Positions 1-11,386 of a stretch of DNA of 64,000 nucleotides are shown here, piece by piece. Location of the stretch: contig JASJFT010000025.1 in the NCBI GenBank assembly GCA_030770425.1, forward strand, positions 248,001 to 312,000, in the 5' to 3' direction. This stretch comes from Darksidea phi (taxonomy: Eukaryota; Ascomycota; Dothideomycetes; Pleosporales; Lentitheciaceae). Under the pieces are notes generated by a model, which searched no databases, was not told the DNA's origin, and was given only the letters and a program-made list of their open reading frames with translations. Position 1 is the stretch's first letter. Each line of letters starts with the position of its first letter. The position numbers were made by a program, and so were the translations under genes.

Positions 1-41
1 TTCGTGCTCGCGATCCTCTCCCCCATCGACAACCCACCACA

Positions 42-808
42 ATGGCGCCCCGCAGCTACTCTAAGACGTACAGCGTCCCCCGTCGTCCTTTCGAGTCGGC
101 TCGTCTGTACGTACACTCCCACGGCCACTGAGCGCGAGCTTGCTCCGCTTACGTCTGGGACTTTGGTTAATATCTGGGTAGGGACACTGAGCTGAAGCTC
201 GTCGGCGAGTATGGTCTGCGCAACAAGCGCGAGGTCTGGCGAGTCCAGTTGACTCTGTCCAAGATTCGTCGTGCTGCCCGGTAGGTTAACACACAGGCTT
301 CCAATTGCGCCGAGTGGTGATGCTAATCATGCGGGCAGTTCGCTCCTCACCCTCGACGAGAAGGACCCCAAGCGCCTCTTCGAAGGTAACGCCCTGATTC
401 GCCGTCTCGTCCGTGTCGGTGTGCTCGATGAGTCCCGCATGAAGCTCGATTACGTGCTGGCCCTCAAGATCGAGGATTTCTTGGAGCGCCGTCTCCAGAC
501 CTGCGTCTACAAGCTCGGTCTTGCCAAGTCCATCCACCATGCCCGTGTCCTCATCCGCCAGCGACACATCCGGTGAGAATTCTTAACGATCGCGCGAAAA
601 GCACCCTGGTACTAACCATCATGATAGTGTCGGTAAGCAGATCGTCAATGTCCCGTCGTTCATGGTTCGTCTCGACTCCCAGAAGCACATCGACTTCGCC
701 TTGACCTCGCCCTTCGGCGGTGGCCGCCCCGGCCGTGTGAGGAGGAAGAAGGCTAAGGCCGCCGAGAAGGATGGTGGCGAGGATGGTGGTGATGAGGACG
801 AGGAGTAA
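42..808 (+). CDS. rps9: 40S ribosomal protein uS4 (yeast Rps9 / human RPS9)
   Basis: Small-subunit ribosomal protein that binds 18S rRNA early in 40S assembly; cytosolic. Four exons (42-106, 182-280, 339-572, 628-808) join into 192 residues, the normal length for the family. Joined sequence carries the family signatures: [21 protein letters not shown] near the N-terminus, [20 protein letters not shown] in the middle, then the S4 RNA-binding segment ([35 protein letters not shown] split across exons 3-4) and a GGGRPGRV stretch before an acidic tail rich in Glu, Asp and Gly. The ATG follows an ACAA context. All introns are GT-AG and 46-75 nt. eS27 follows on the same strand about 650 bp downstream. 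Identification is essentially certain. Confidence 0.97.
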
Positions 809-1458
809 ATTACTCCCCCGAAGAAACGACTCGATATGGATGATTGGCGTTGGGAATGACGCGAGCATCTCTGTAGGCGGTTATTCGGTCTTGCATTTCG
901 GCATACTCACGATGGGGCTCAGTGGGTGGACAGTCTACATATTCTATATGTAGTTCGATCTACTCAAAAAATGTTCGGATTCCATGACCCGTTCGATAAC
1001 ATGTTTGTGCTGATGATGTTTTCAATGTGCCATTATCTCTATCACAGTGCAGGCCTCATTCAAACCCTGTCAGACAACATAAGTTCCTCAAGGCGCCGTT
1101 GATGCACAGCATTCACCAAGGCGTCGATCACTCAGTAGCTCATCTCGCAACCTTACTCCACCAAACATAAAATGACTGTTCTATTCAATTGCGTTACGGG
1201 CGTCGTATTAATCGCCAGCAACTATCCCGTTGCAAGTTTTTGAGTTGTAGTCGGTCAACTTAGAGGTGCGGGCGAAGTTGAGGGGCGGGCGGTGAATGGC
1301 TCGCTAAGTCGGGTGCCAAGACCCACAAAGTCAGAAGTTCTGCCTTTGGGTCCGTCGCCCTCCCTCTTGAACCTCCCGCGTCCTCGACCTCGCTCAATCC
1401 ATCGACAACCTATCCACGCCGCAAATACCGACCCGAGCACTCACCAAAATCTATCAAA
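809..1458. other. Intergenic: uS4 3' region and eS27 promoter
   Basis: Non-coding stretch between two ribosomal-protein genes on the same strand. No long codon-biased frame or RNA-gene signature is visible. Pyrimidine-rich sequence lies just before the eS27 start, as is common for highly expressed fungal genes. Confidence 0.6.
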
Positions 1459-1982
1459 ATGGTGAGCCTTCCTTTCCCCCGAGCCTCCCCATGCGGCAGG
1501 GAGACTGCGTGCGGAAGTACACACGACAGCCGAAGCTCGCCACCAAATCTTGAATGCGCGTCCGCGTGCTGCACACCAGCGCTCAATTATAATCTCAATA
1601 TGAATCTCTGACTGATGTCGTTTTCCAGGTTCTCGCAGTTGATCTTCTCAACCCTACCCCGGCCGCGTACGCTCTTCATCTCGATTCCATCGCTATACGT
1701 TTAACTAATCATCGTATATAGTGAGGCCAAGAAGCACAAGCTCAAGACCCTCGTGCCCGCTCCTCGCTCTTTCTTCATGGACGTCAAGTGCCCAGGCTGC
1801 TTCACCATCACCACCGTCTTCTCGCACGCAAACACTGTTGTCGTCTGCCAGGGCTGCTCGCAGGTCCTGTAAGTGCATACATGGCATGGCAAACAAGGGA
1901 CATGTGCTAATGGATGTGCAGGTGCCAACCGACCGGTGGCAAGGCGCGGTTGACCGAGGGCTGCTCTTTCCGAAGGAAGTAG
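1459..1982 (+). CDS. rps27: 40S ribosomal protein eS27 (Rps27)
   Basis: Zinc-ribbon protein of the small ribosomal subunit. Four exons (1459-1461, 1629-1666, 1722-1868, 1922-1982) give 82 residues, the length of yeast Rps27. The start codon alone forms exon 1; the first intron (167 nt) begins directly after ATG. The protein reads [20 protein letters not shown], then [18 protein letters not shown] and [20 protein letters not shown], with the four zinc-binding cysteines in CPGC and CQGC pairs, ending EGCSFRRK. Exon joins restore codons exactly (GC|T, CT|G). Upstream neighbour is uS4 on the same strand. No alternative identity is plausible. Confidence 0.96.
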
Positions 1983-2790
1983 ATGACCACGGGCGATAAT
2001 GGCGGGGTCTAACGGTTAACGATGACGACGATAATGGGTTAGGATCGTGATCATTGGGACCAATCGACCTGCAGGATAGAAGAGGGATCTTTCGACTCGA
2101 GTCAAGCCAAAAATCAAAACGGGAGTTCCGGATATCTAGCGTTGATCTCGGCAACCCTTTCTCAGTCTGTTTCCTATGTTTGGCATGCGTTTCTACAGCT
2201 TTCATGTACATGCATGTGGGAGGCGAGATAGCATTTCAGAGCTCTGGATCAATCGTCTAAGAGCGAGGACCGGTTTGCATATCGAGGATGCCTCCGCCTG
2301 CAACGGTCCTTTGTAACATCGAACAAACCAGTTCCTCACATTCGCTTCACCAGTGCTTCTATTGTGACATGGAACTGTTTTGACAACAATGATTGTGATG
2401 CTCACCGCTCTATGATCCAAAAACTGTAAAGCATCGTGACATCTTGTAGACGCTTAGCCGAGAGCAGCAGGAGAGTACTTGGCTGCAGTACTGCTAACTA
2501 GCTGTAGTCGAGATCCATGCCAATTTGCTCGACCTGCGTGTCCCGCGTGCTGCGTAAAAACACGATGTTTCGCCGACCTCCGATGCCGAAAGGAAGTCGA
2601 ACAATACACGATATAAACAGGCAATGTGAACGCTCTGTTTGACGCCTACCGTTAAGGAAACAGCACGGTCCTTTCGACAGGGACGAGCGCGATTCAGCGG
2701 CCCCATCCAACGACGTCATCTATCAGTGCGCCGTGGCCCCCGCGCAGCCAAAAATCAAGACACTTAGAAAGAAACATCGCGCGCGGCAGT
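1983..2790. other. Intergenic between eS27 and deoxyribose-phosphate aldolase
   Basis: About 0.8 kb holding the eS27 3' region and the aldolase promoter. Short open frames here lack family similarity and codon bias. No tRNA, repeat array or clear motif was seen. Confidence 0.55.
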
Positions 2791-4139
2791 ATGTCGTCTT
2801 CTACCACTTCTCCCACAGAATCGGAGACTTATATCCGCGACTTTCTGTCCGCTAATTCACCCTTGGATGCTGAGCTGGGCGACGTAGAGGTCATGACGGA
2901 TCGGTATACGAATAAAGAGTGGGCAGAGCAGATTAAAGAGACGCAGAGAAGGGTGCTAAGAGAAGTAGGCGAGAGAGGGAAAGAAGGCGGGAAGGGGTGG
3001 AAATATGATGTTCCTGAGGTTGGGAATGGGGGGTTGGCGAAGACCATAGACCATACGGTGCTAAAGCTAGATGCTAACCAGGCGGCTATTGATGGGTTGT
3101 GCTCTGAGGCGAGGGTCGAGGGGTTTAAGGTGGGTGTTTCTCTTTCTTTGCTCAGGAGTGGAGGGAAGATTGTTGGTTGTATGATTGAGAAGCGGGGAGT
3201 GTGATGCTTTTACACGGATCGACTGGCACAACATGAGATGGTACTAACATGCAACAGAGTGTATGCGTTCGCCTCCCCTGGGTCACCCGCTGCGTCTCCA
3301 ACCTCAAAGGCACCGATGTGGTCGTCGCTTGCGTCGTCGGCTTCCACGAAGGCACCCAAGACACCTACTCCAAGCTGCGCGAAGCGCGCGCTGCCGTGGC
3401 CGCAGGAGCTGCTGAGCTCGACGTTGTGCTCAACCACAGCATACTCACAAAGCACAATCGGCCCTCTTCACCCGCACGACCAGCACCAAGTTCGCGAGAT
3501 TCCACAGCAGACACAGTAACGGCGGCAAACACGGCAGCAAACACAAGACCGCAGAACGGCACAACGGCTACAGAGGGTCCATACTCAGTCCCCGCATCTG
3601 TGCCCGACTCAAACGCCGATGAAGATGAAGACATTCCGGATTACTCGATGATTTACAAGGAACTAGCATCTATTCGCTCCCTCTGCCCGTCCCCCGTCCT
3701 CCTCAAACTCATCCTCGAAACCTCGCAGCTTTCAAACGACCAAATCATCGCTGCCTCGCACCTTGCCGCCGCCGCAAACTTCGACTACATAAAGACGTCG
3801 ACGGGCTTCAACGGAGCTGGCGCCACGCTCCCGCACGTGCGTCTCATGGTCACCGCCGCCGAGTACTTGTCTTCTAAAATGCCCGGTAACAAGGGCTCGC
3901 CTATACGCGGCAACGGCAAATTGATGAAGGTCAAAGCTAGTGGTGGGATTAGGGGTCTGCAGGATGCGAGGAAAATGTTAGAGGCGGGTGCCCGACGCTT
4001 AGGGACGAGTAGTGGTGTGTGGATCATGCAGGAGGGGAGGAAGGCTGCGGAAGGGGAGAAGAAAGGTGTGGAGGAGAGGCCGGGCGGTGGATTAGCAACA
4101 AGGTTGTATACTGATGATTCAATTGCCGGGGGGTATTGA
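2791..4139 (+). CDS. Deoxyribose-phosphate aldolase (DeoC/DERA)
   Basis: Class I aldolase cleaving 2-deoxyribose-5-phosphate to glyceraldehyde-3-phosphate and acetaldehyde in deoxynucleoside breakdown. Two exons, 2791-3129 and 3258-4139, join in phase 0 to 406 residues. The join produces LCSEARVEGFK|SVCVRLPWV, the normal DERA strand. The TIM-barrel signatures are present: AKTIDHTVLKLDA near residue 85, AAELDVVLNHSIL, the Schiff-base lysine in FDYIKTSTGFNGAG, and the second active-site lysine in VKASGGIRGLQDA. The protein is much longer than bacterial DERA (about 260 residues). The excess is a roughly 90-residue N-terminal extension, a Ser/Thr/Asn/Ala-rich insert of about 65 residues after NHSIL, and a basic C-terminal tail. 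The frame is open through the insert, so it is a real insertion rather than an unspliced intron unless a cryptic in-frame intron exists. Confidence 0.93.
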
Positions 4140-5138
4140 GAGAGTGCTTGGCTGGCGTGCATGGGAGTGGAGGTATATATGGTGTGGATTGCATTTGGGT
4201 GGACCTTGGGCGGATATGAAGATACCACAAGATCGAACTGAAAGGGGATGATTGGAAATGACGATGTTAATACTTGACAGCAACATCCCGTACCATCTTG
4301 TCACATTTGTCACATCTTTCACACATTTGTCTTGATATACTACTGCGAGTGTGGACGAAGCGTACCAAACGTATTCAATCTATTGGCCAAGGTTTAGCGA
4401 TAAGACTTCGCTCAAGCTCACCTAGAGCAGCGTAGGTACATCTTGTCTCAAACTCGAGGTTCTGTGTTTGAGGCGATAAAAGCGCTTGATACCACAAGTA
4501 ACGCACAAAAATCCGACAAAACCTTCATCCGCTTTAATCATCACAATGCACTACATACCATCGTCCCACAGTCAATGCACAGGAAAAGTGAACAGGCAAA
4601 CCTATATATTCCTGATAAGCACCCGATCGCACGACCGCGGGCCCAGCTGCATCAAACCTATTTCATACGAGGGGCATCAACTAAACTCGAACTAAAAAAA
4701 AAAGTCTCTTTCCAAACCCATCCAGCAAGAGCAGTAAGTAGAAGCCTTCCGAATCTATCCAACATAGAGGGTAAAGGAAGCACGAAACTAAACGAGAATA
4801 TGCACACAGAAAAGGTGTGGCGTAGGATAAAGCGACCAAGCTTTGGAAAATGGCACCCGTCCCTAGCCTATGCGCTTAGGACGAGATGGCATGGGGTGAA
4901 AAGAAAGAGAAACTCAACCTCTCCGCCAAATTGTCGAGCGGTAGAACCTGTTATGGAATATCGAGAACGTAACGCGAGGTAACCGCCTTTTCTTGAAAGA
5001 GTTCCTGAGAAAGAAATTCAGTAAGTTACAGAGTAAGGATATAAAGAAGGGTATTTGGGCGAAAGATGGCAGGGCGGGGGTGAGAGGGAAACGGTCGTCT
5101 ATGTATATTGGGTCGGAGGGAGGTCGGCAGTCGAAGGT
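4140..5138. other. Intergenic between convergent DERA and rho3 genes
   Basis: About 1 kb containing the 3' regions of two convergent genes. A 179-codon open frame crosses it, but it has no ATG at its head, no family motif and no codon bias, so it is not called. Contains a run of ten A near 4694. Confidence 0.55.
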
Positions 5139-6136
5139 TTACATGACCGTGCAACTGCTGCTCTTGTCTTTGCTTGTCTTGACAGCAAGGGCGACGCGAG
5201 CGGCTTCCGTAAAGGCCTCGTTTACGCCCCTGTTCTTCATGGCCGAGCATTCTGTAAAGATGTTAGTGAAGGATTGCTCACGCAAAAGGTAGTGGACAGA
5301 TAGCATACCGAGGTATCGCAGGGCTTTGATCCTCTCTGCAACCTTCAAGCCTTCATCGTATTGGATCATAGGCTTCTCGGGTTGAGCCTCCTCCTCGTCG
5401 TCATCGTCTCGTTTCCGCAGATCACACTTAAGAGCCACCAGCACGAGTTTGACATTTGGGCAGTTCTCAGCAATCTCTCCCACCCACTTCGTCTCTACGT
5501 TTTCTAGCGAATCGGGCGAGTCGACCTGTCCAATATGAGCGCGGGCGCATGCAGCGGGAAAGGTAATCGTACGCTGAAGCATAGCATGATTGCGTGCGTA
5601 TCATCGTAGCTTAGTGACCGTAACCGGTCGAACTCCTCCTGGCCAGCAGTGTCCCACAGGCTAAGTTCTACGTGTGTGTTGTCGATATAGATGTCTGGGA
5701 ATATCAATATGGGGCGAGATGACAAGGGTGGTGGACGTCACAAACCGTGGACATAGTTCTCTGTGCAAGACAGTTAGCGCATGTGTATGTCAAACAGTGC
5801 GTATGGAGCTTACCAAAAACTGTAGGCTCGCTATATGGGCTTGTGGTTAACGCTGGCAGCACCCTCGGTGGAGGCGCAACTTACTATACTGTGGGGAAGT
5901 ACCTGTGCATACGTTAGCCCGAGTTCCCGCAAGCACCTCTCTCGCAAACTTACCCTCTTGTGAAGACGTTCAGCAGTGATGTCTTGCCGCATGCGCCGTC
6001 GCCGCTAGGGTTGGTAGTCAGTATAGTCCTGTCTGTCGCATCCCTCGCTCCACCCCACTTGGTTCCCCGCAGGAAGGGCGACGTACAGAAGCACTAGCTT
6101 GCGCTGCACGGACTTTGTTCCACCACAGAGCGGCAT
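5139..6136 (-). CDS. rho3: Rho-family small GTPase, Rho3 type
   Basis: Membrane-anchored Rho GTPase that directs polarised secretion and actin at hyphal tips. Eight exons (6136-6087, 6004-5954, 5902-5885, 5830-5814, 5760-5746, 5694-5573, 5525-5309, 5251-5139) sum to 201 codons, or 200 residues. The start is [20 protein letters not shown]. The P-loop is GDGACGKT, switch I/effector is YFPTVYEPTVFENYV, switch II is [12 protein letters not shown], and the base-recognition motifs are KCDLRK and ECSAM. An acidic insert ([12 protein letters not shown]) follows the KCDL motif. The C-terminus SSSCTVM is a CAAX box; a terminal Met favours farnesylation. Exons 3-5 are only 18, 17 and 15 nt, yet together they encode the effector loop exactly. 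It is divergent from csn2 across 1.5 kb. Confidence 0.93.
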
Positions 6137-7660
6137 CGCGAAGGTTTGGGGGTTCGTTCGTACCGTCGGTTCAAGGACGAGAGCGCAGGCGCGGGGGTCG
6201 TACGGATGTGGCGGCGGTCGCAACGGGCGGTGGGCAGGTAGGGAGTGAAGCAGCGAGAGTCGTACGGGTCGAGGGAGCGTGGAGGAAGTTAAGGATGTGG
6301 GTGCAGTGAAGGCGAGTCGTTCCAGAGGCGGCCTCGAGTCCAGCGACGGATGGTTTCAATGTAGACTTCGCGTTAGTCCAGATTGGGGATTGGCAAGCCT
6401 CGGCGACCCTCCACCAAACAGAACGTGGACGGTCCGCAGAGCGCCCTGTCAAAGCCGCCGGCGATGGCGCTACGTGCGATGATCGTCAACGAACGACGTG
6501 TATATATGAGACTATGTCGAGTCCAGAGTTGCGGTGCGGGCGCAGTTGTCGTCGAGGGAGGTCGAGCGAGCGACAAAACCACGCACTTGGCTCCCGATCG
6601 TCCACCGGAGCCCCCAAACGCCAGCAACGGATCCTTGTCGTCATCGTATCGTTTTCTCTGCAGCCAGATTGAGGTGACGACGACCCGGAAGCTTTCGATC
6701 AAATTTCCACATGTTTATATCCCTGCGAACGGCCTGCGAACGCGATTCACTATCCTCGTCGATATTTTCCACCCTTTTCACCAAGATGAAGCCCATGTTG
6801 GCACCAGGCCTGCTGAGAAAGTATTGATATCAACGTCCCCTCCAGTTCCGCATCGCAACGCCCATGCCAATTTGTTTGCTCCAGCGTTAGTCCCAATACG
6901 GTAGCCGCCATGTCTCTTTGGCAACACGTTGTCATTAACGCCGTTAATTCACACAAAGCCTCCCAAGCCGCCTGTTCGCACAAGCCTCAATCTATTAAAC
7001 TTCCGATAGCTTCACATGGAGCTAACTAAAGGATTGATGGGTAAGCATAGACTATCCTGCCTGCGAATCTTGTCATCACTGCCAAAAGCCTTCACCGTCT
7101 ATATAGAGTACCCAGCGTCTGCCGCGGGCATCCTCAGCGGCACCTTCGTCGACGACGCTTACTGAGGGACGCCAGGCACCGTGGTGAATGTAGCAAGAGG
7201 GCAGTTTTGGGTAAAATTTCCATACATCTCAAGCAAGGTCAGTACATGGCCTGCTGGTCACACTTGGTTTCTATCCCTAAACAGATTCAGTGATGATGAA
7301 AACTCGCGCCTTGCGCTGCTCGTAAAGAATACGGCAAAACCAAAGTCGAAAGGACGAAGGCTAATGTGATTATCATGGGTTGTGAAGCACTTTGACAGAT
7401 TGCAAAGCGCAAGGGTTTACCCAACACCGGCCGGGGCGCCGCGCCTCGCTAGCGCCACATGCGGCTGACTAAGTGCCTGCGACCGCGGGGACATTTGGTC
7501 GGCTTTCACTAGGCAACTAAACAACCTCACTATTAAAGCTCCCAGTGTGATTGCACCCACAGCAACTACTCGCGGCCCCTACTGCTCCATCTTAATCTTT
7601 CTGCTCCATTGCTCACTGCAAAACCCCCAAAAATCGCAATCTGCAGCCCACACCGCCACA
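6137..7660. other. Intergenic: divergent promoter region of rho3 and csn2
   Basis: About 1.5 kb between two divergent genes. Short overlapping open frames occur on both strands, none with recognisable domains. Probably long 5' UTRs plus promoters. No RNA gene or repeat array seen. Confidence 0.55.
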
Positions 7661-9407
7661 ATGTCCGACGATGATGATTTCATGCAGGACTCCGAGCAGG
7701 AGGAGTAAGTTCCATTGCTCCACATCGATGTCACATTCTGACAGGCTCTAGTTATGATTTCGAGTACGAAGACGATGACGAAGAGCAGGGCGGTGATGTT
7801 GACATTGAAAACAAATACTACAATGCGAAGCAGTTGAAGGGCGAGGATCCGGAAGGGGCTATAGACGAATTCCTGGGCGTCCCCGCATTGGAAGAGGAGA
7901 AGGGAGACTGGTACGCTAGAAACCCTACGCCATTCGGGCAAGCTGACGTTTGAAGGGGGTTCAAAGGGCTCAAACAGGCCATCAAGCTTGAGTTCAAGCT
8001 TGCGCGATATGACCAGGTTAGCAGCTTCGGAGGTACTTCGATAGCAGTTAGCTGACATGAGGCAGGCTGTAGACCACTACAAGGAGCTTCTTACCTACGT
8101 CAAGTCGGCCGTCACGCGCAACTACTCGGAAAAGTCGATCAACAACATGCTTGACTTTATAGAAAAGGCTGCCGAAGATGCCGACGCTTATCGCTGCATG
8201 GAAAAGTTCTATGCCCTCACGCTTGACACGTTCCAGAGCACGAACAACGAGCGGCTCTGGCTAAAGACAAATATCAAGCTGGCGCGGCTGTGGCTGGACC
8301 GGAAGGACTATCGCCAGCTGACGGAGAAGGTCCGAGAGTTGCACAAAGCATGTCAGAAAGAGGATGGAACCGACGACCCGAGCAAAGGCACGTATTCATT
8401 GGAGGTCTATTCGCTAGAAATTCTCATGTATGCGGAAACGAGGAACAACAAGCGCCTCAAGGTCAGTCCCAAACACCCCATCCTGCGCCGCCTGCATGAC
8501 CATCTAACGATACGACAGGCCCTCTACCAACGAGCGCTCAAGGTGAAATCGGCAGTCCCACATCCCAAGATCATGGGAATCATCCGCGAATGTGGTGGCA
8601 AGATGCACATGAGCGAAGGCAAGGACCAGACTCCCAGAGACACGGCACAATGACTAATTGGGTGCAGAGAACTGGAAGGGGGCGCAGAGCGACTTTTTCG
8701 AGAGCTTCCGAAACTACGACGAGGCGGGCTCCCTCCAACGAATCCAGGTGCTCAAGTATCTGGTGCTCTCGACCATGCTGTCGGGTTCCGACATCAACCC
8801 CTTCGATTCGCAAGAGACGAAGCCGTACCAGAACGATCCGCGCATCTCGACCATGACGGACCTGGTCTATGCCTACCAGCGCGAGGATATCCACGAGTAC
8901 GAAAAGATCCTGCAGAACAATCCGGATCTGCTCAAGGATCCCTTCATCGCGGAGAACATCGACGAAGTAACGCGGAACGTGCGCACCAAGGCCGTGGTCA
9001 AGCTCGTTGCGCCCTACACCCGGTTCACGCTCGCATTCATATCGAAGCAGCTCAAGATCTCTCTACCCGAAGTCCAGGAAATTGTGGGCTTCCTGATCGT
9101 GGACAAGCGCCTGCGCGGCAAGATCAACCAGCAGTCCGGTACGGTGGAGATCGAGAGTAGCACCGACATGGATCGGGTGCAGGCCATGAAGGAGTGGAGC
9201 GCCGCCATTGGATCTCTGTGGGCCACGGTCCTGAACGAAGGGGACGGCTTCAGGTCGGACGACGGCGGTTCGCATCTCTCCCCCAGCGGTGAGCCGAGCT
9301 TGGTGCAACGCGGGAACCTCAACATGAGTAATTTGGGAGCGAAGGCAGGACGCCAGAAAGGCAAGGGCCCGGGTCGACTGCTGGGTGGCGTTGGCAGTAA
9401 AGGATGA
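7661..9407 (+). CDS. csn2: COP9 signalosome complex subunit 2
   Basis: PCI-domain scaffold subunit of the COP9 signalosome, which removes NEDD8 from cullin-RING ubiquitin ligases. Six exons (7661-7704, 7752-7910, 7956-8016, 8066-8461, 8519-8618, 8668-9407) sum to exactly 500 codons (499 residues). Starts MSDDDDFMQDSEQ, the acidic N-terminus typical of CSN2, followed by ENKYYNAKQLK. TPR-like helices follow (VKSAVTRNYSEKSINNMLD, YSLEIQ-like segment), then IRECGGKMHMSEENWKGA, NPFDSQETKPYQNDP, and the C-terminal PCI winged helix. The last intron has a GC donor: 8619-8667, GC-AG, with a TGACTAAT branch site; only this join gives KMHMSEENWKGAQSDFF in frame. The tail is Gly/Lys-rich (GRQKGKGPGRLLGGVG). 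Confidence 0.95.
8619..8667 (+). other. csn2: GC-AG intron in csn2
   Basis: The donor is AAG|GCAAGG rather than GT. The acceptor is GTGCAG, with a TGACTAAT branch-like sequence near 8651. Using it restores the conserved CSN2 reading frame and makes the whole coding sequence an integral number of codons. No nearby GT donor does so. The intron is 49 nt. Confidence 0.85.
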
Positions 9408-10332
9408 CTTGCAGATGCCGTCCGTACTCCGTTTGGAGGACGGCCAATGGATGGGGGTCTGGGCAGTGACCACGGGACCTGAGCGTTCCACGATATCGTC
9501 ACCGGGGGGTTTCCTGGCCTGATGGTTTGAAACATGCGGGCGGGCCTCCCAGAGGGAGAGGACACGGTTGGTCAGGTTAGGTGACACAAGGGCTAAGGTT
9601 TTCCTTTTCACATGAGCGATTCCACAAGACTGGCGTCTCAGCGGGCGGTCAGAGGCGGAGTTGTTCGGGTACACGCCTGTGCGCCGCCTGCCATGGGCAC
9701 GGTTGCGGTGGGCGGCGATTTCTGTATGTAACATGGCCTCGTTTTCCTGGGTTACGACCCGCCGTAGAAACCGATTGCGTGGACGTCCGGGCGCCGGCAG
9801 CCACTGTGCCCCAGCGTGCACACTTACTTTCGTGATGGGTCGCCGCGAGCGGTGTTCGAGCGAGCTTTGTCTGGCCCAAGACGGCGCAAATCAAGCGTGC
9901 AGAATGGGGGCAAGTGGGAGTCCCGGGGAAGCGGGAGGTCAAGGCTGCGGGGATGCAAGCGAGCGGCTGTCCGGCCAAAGCGAGGAGCCATGGCCATGGC
10001 GACGCAGAGCAGGGCTTAGTAGCGTGGGAGGGGGCCTGTAGAGGGTGGGCTATAGCGGGTTTGGAGTGGTCAGAGTTTGTTTTTTGCTAGCCGCGTCGGC
10101 GCCACTTGGCTGCGGGCGAATCATGCGTTGCAGGCGCGAGAAGTGACAGGAGAGAGCAGCAGCGGACGCGAGGTGGTGGTGAGTCGGGGCTGGACGCGCA
10201 CTGTGTGAGATGGGCGTCGGAAGCAGCCCCCCTCTCGCAGCCATCTCCTCGCCGTGGAGCTCGATTCGTGCGCTCGGTGCTTGGTACGTACGTGATGTCG
10301 TTTGCGGGTTGTGAGCAGCCTCGTCCCGGGGA

Positions 10333-10443
10333 ATGTTGGATGCCGCATGCTGGCTGCCGAATGCTGGCTGCCGAATGCCGACGGTGAAGAGTGAATGGTG
10401 CGTGGTGAATGGTGCGTGGTGAATGCTGGATGGAGAATGCTGA
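10333..10443. repeat. Short tandem repeats, 14-nt units
   Basis: Two adjacent families of near-perfect 14-nt units can be read directly: AATGCTGGCTGCCG occurs twice in tandem, and shortly after GGTGCGTGGTGAAT occurs twice in tandem, with diverged ATGCTGGATG copies flanking. They lie in the upstream region of the otubain gene. Confidence 0.7.
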
Positions 10444-10553
10444 GCGCCCCTGGGTCCCCGCTCAGCATGCGCGGGCTGCCGTGTTTACTGGGTGTATAGG
10501 GTGTGTATAGGGGAGGGGAGCAGAGTCAGTGGCCTGGTCGCCGCCATATCACA

Positions 10554-10581
10554 CCCCTCCCCCCCTCCCCCCTCCCCCCCC
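10554..10581 (-). other. C-tract / potential G-quadruplex on minus strand
   Basis: The plus strand reads C4-T-C7-T-C6-T-C8, so the minus strand has four G-runs of at least four separated by single A bases. This matches the textbook G-quadruplex pattern with one-base loops (i-motif on the other strand). It sits about 0.8 kb upstream of the otubain start. A regulatory role is inference. Confidence 0.6.
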
Positions 10582-11386
10582 GGCGCAGGTTGGGTCATGT
10601 CCAATGCTCGTCCCCAGGGCCGCCATGGCTGCTTTCTTTTGCTCGAGGGGGCAGCGCTGATGGAGCGCCCTGGGGGACCGGAATGCCCTCCAGTGGACTC
10701 CAGTGCGCTCCCTCTTGTACGCCGTCGCGCTCGCTCTCCCTCCGGTTTCACATCCAACAGCCCCATCGCTCCATGTGCATGAGGCGCCCCTTAGCATTGA
10801 CCGAGGGCACTGAGATCGATACGGCCGTCTCCCGGCTCCTGGTGCCACCAGCCAGGCCGTTTCAACCCGCCAGAGCGAATGTGATGCAGAGCGCTTTCGT
10901 GCCTGGCAGCAGCGTAGCGTAGTCAATACCTCCGCCAGCCCTGTAGATCGCACTTGGTTGTCTGATATATTGGGCGTGCCCCTGGCCGGCGAGGGCAGCA
11001 CGACAACGACCCAGCTCCAGCCCGCCACAGCGGCGCACCGCCCCTACAAAGACGAACCTCTCCCTCCTCCCTCGATGGTGCCGAGTTCTGCTGTGGAATC
11101 GCCCGTCCAATTGCCCGTCCAGCTGCCCGCGGGACGACAGAGTCACGCCGCTGCACCGCACCGCCAGCACTGCTCGCAGCACGACCAGCAGCACGACCAG
11201 CAGCAGCACCACCAACCACCACCACCCGCAGCACCCGCAGCACTACCCGCAGCACCACCACTACGCGCCCTCTCCATCGTCGCCATCCGCCGCCCGCCGC
11301 CGCTGCCGCTGACGCTGCCGCTGCGACGCTGCCATCCCGTCGAGTAGAGAGAGGTGAAGAAGACTGACACTGCCGCCCCTCTCGCC

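Larger units (their letters stand above)
9408..11386. other. Intergenic, GC-rich upstream region of the otubain gene
   Basis: About 2 kb with low-complexity DNA: 14-nt tandem units near 10340-10440, a C-rich tract at 10554-10581, and CAG/CAC-rich sequence at 11160-11260. One frame of the last reads as His/Pro/Gln-rich peptide resembling the low-complexity otubain N-terminus, but no continuous model from an ATG was found. Long antisense frames here are judged chance products of high GC. Confidence 0.5.

Noticed and set aside
4443..4982. 179-codon plus-strand open frame
   Set aside because: Begins without ATG, has no domain or codon bias, and lies in the 3' region between convergent genes.
9063..9821. 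252-codon minus-strand frame
   Set aside because: Overlaps antisense to the csn2 last exon, whose identity is certain; no motif.
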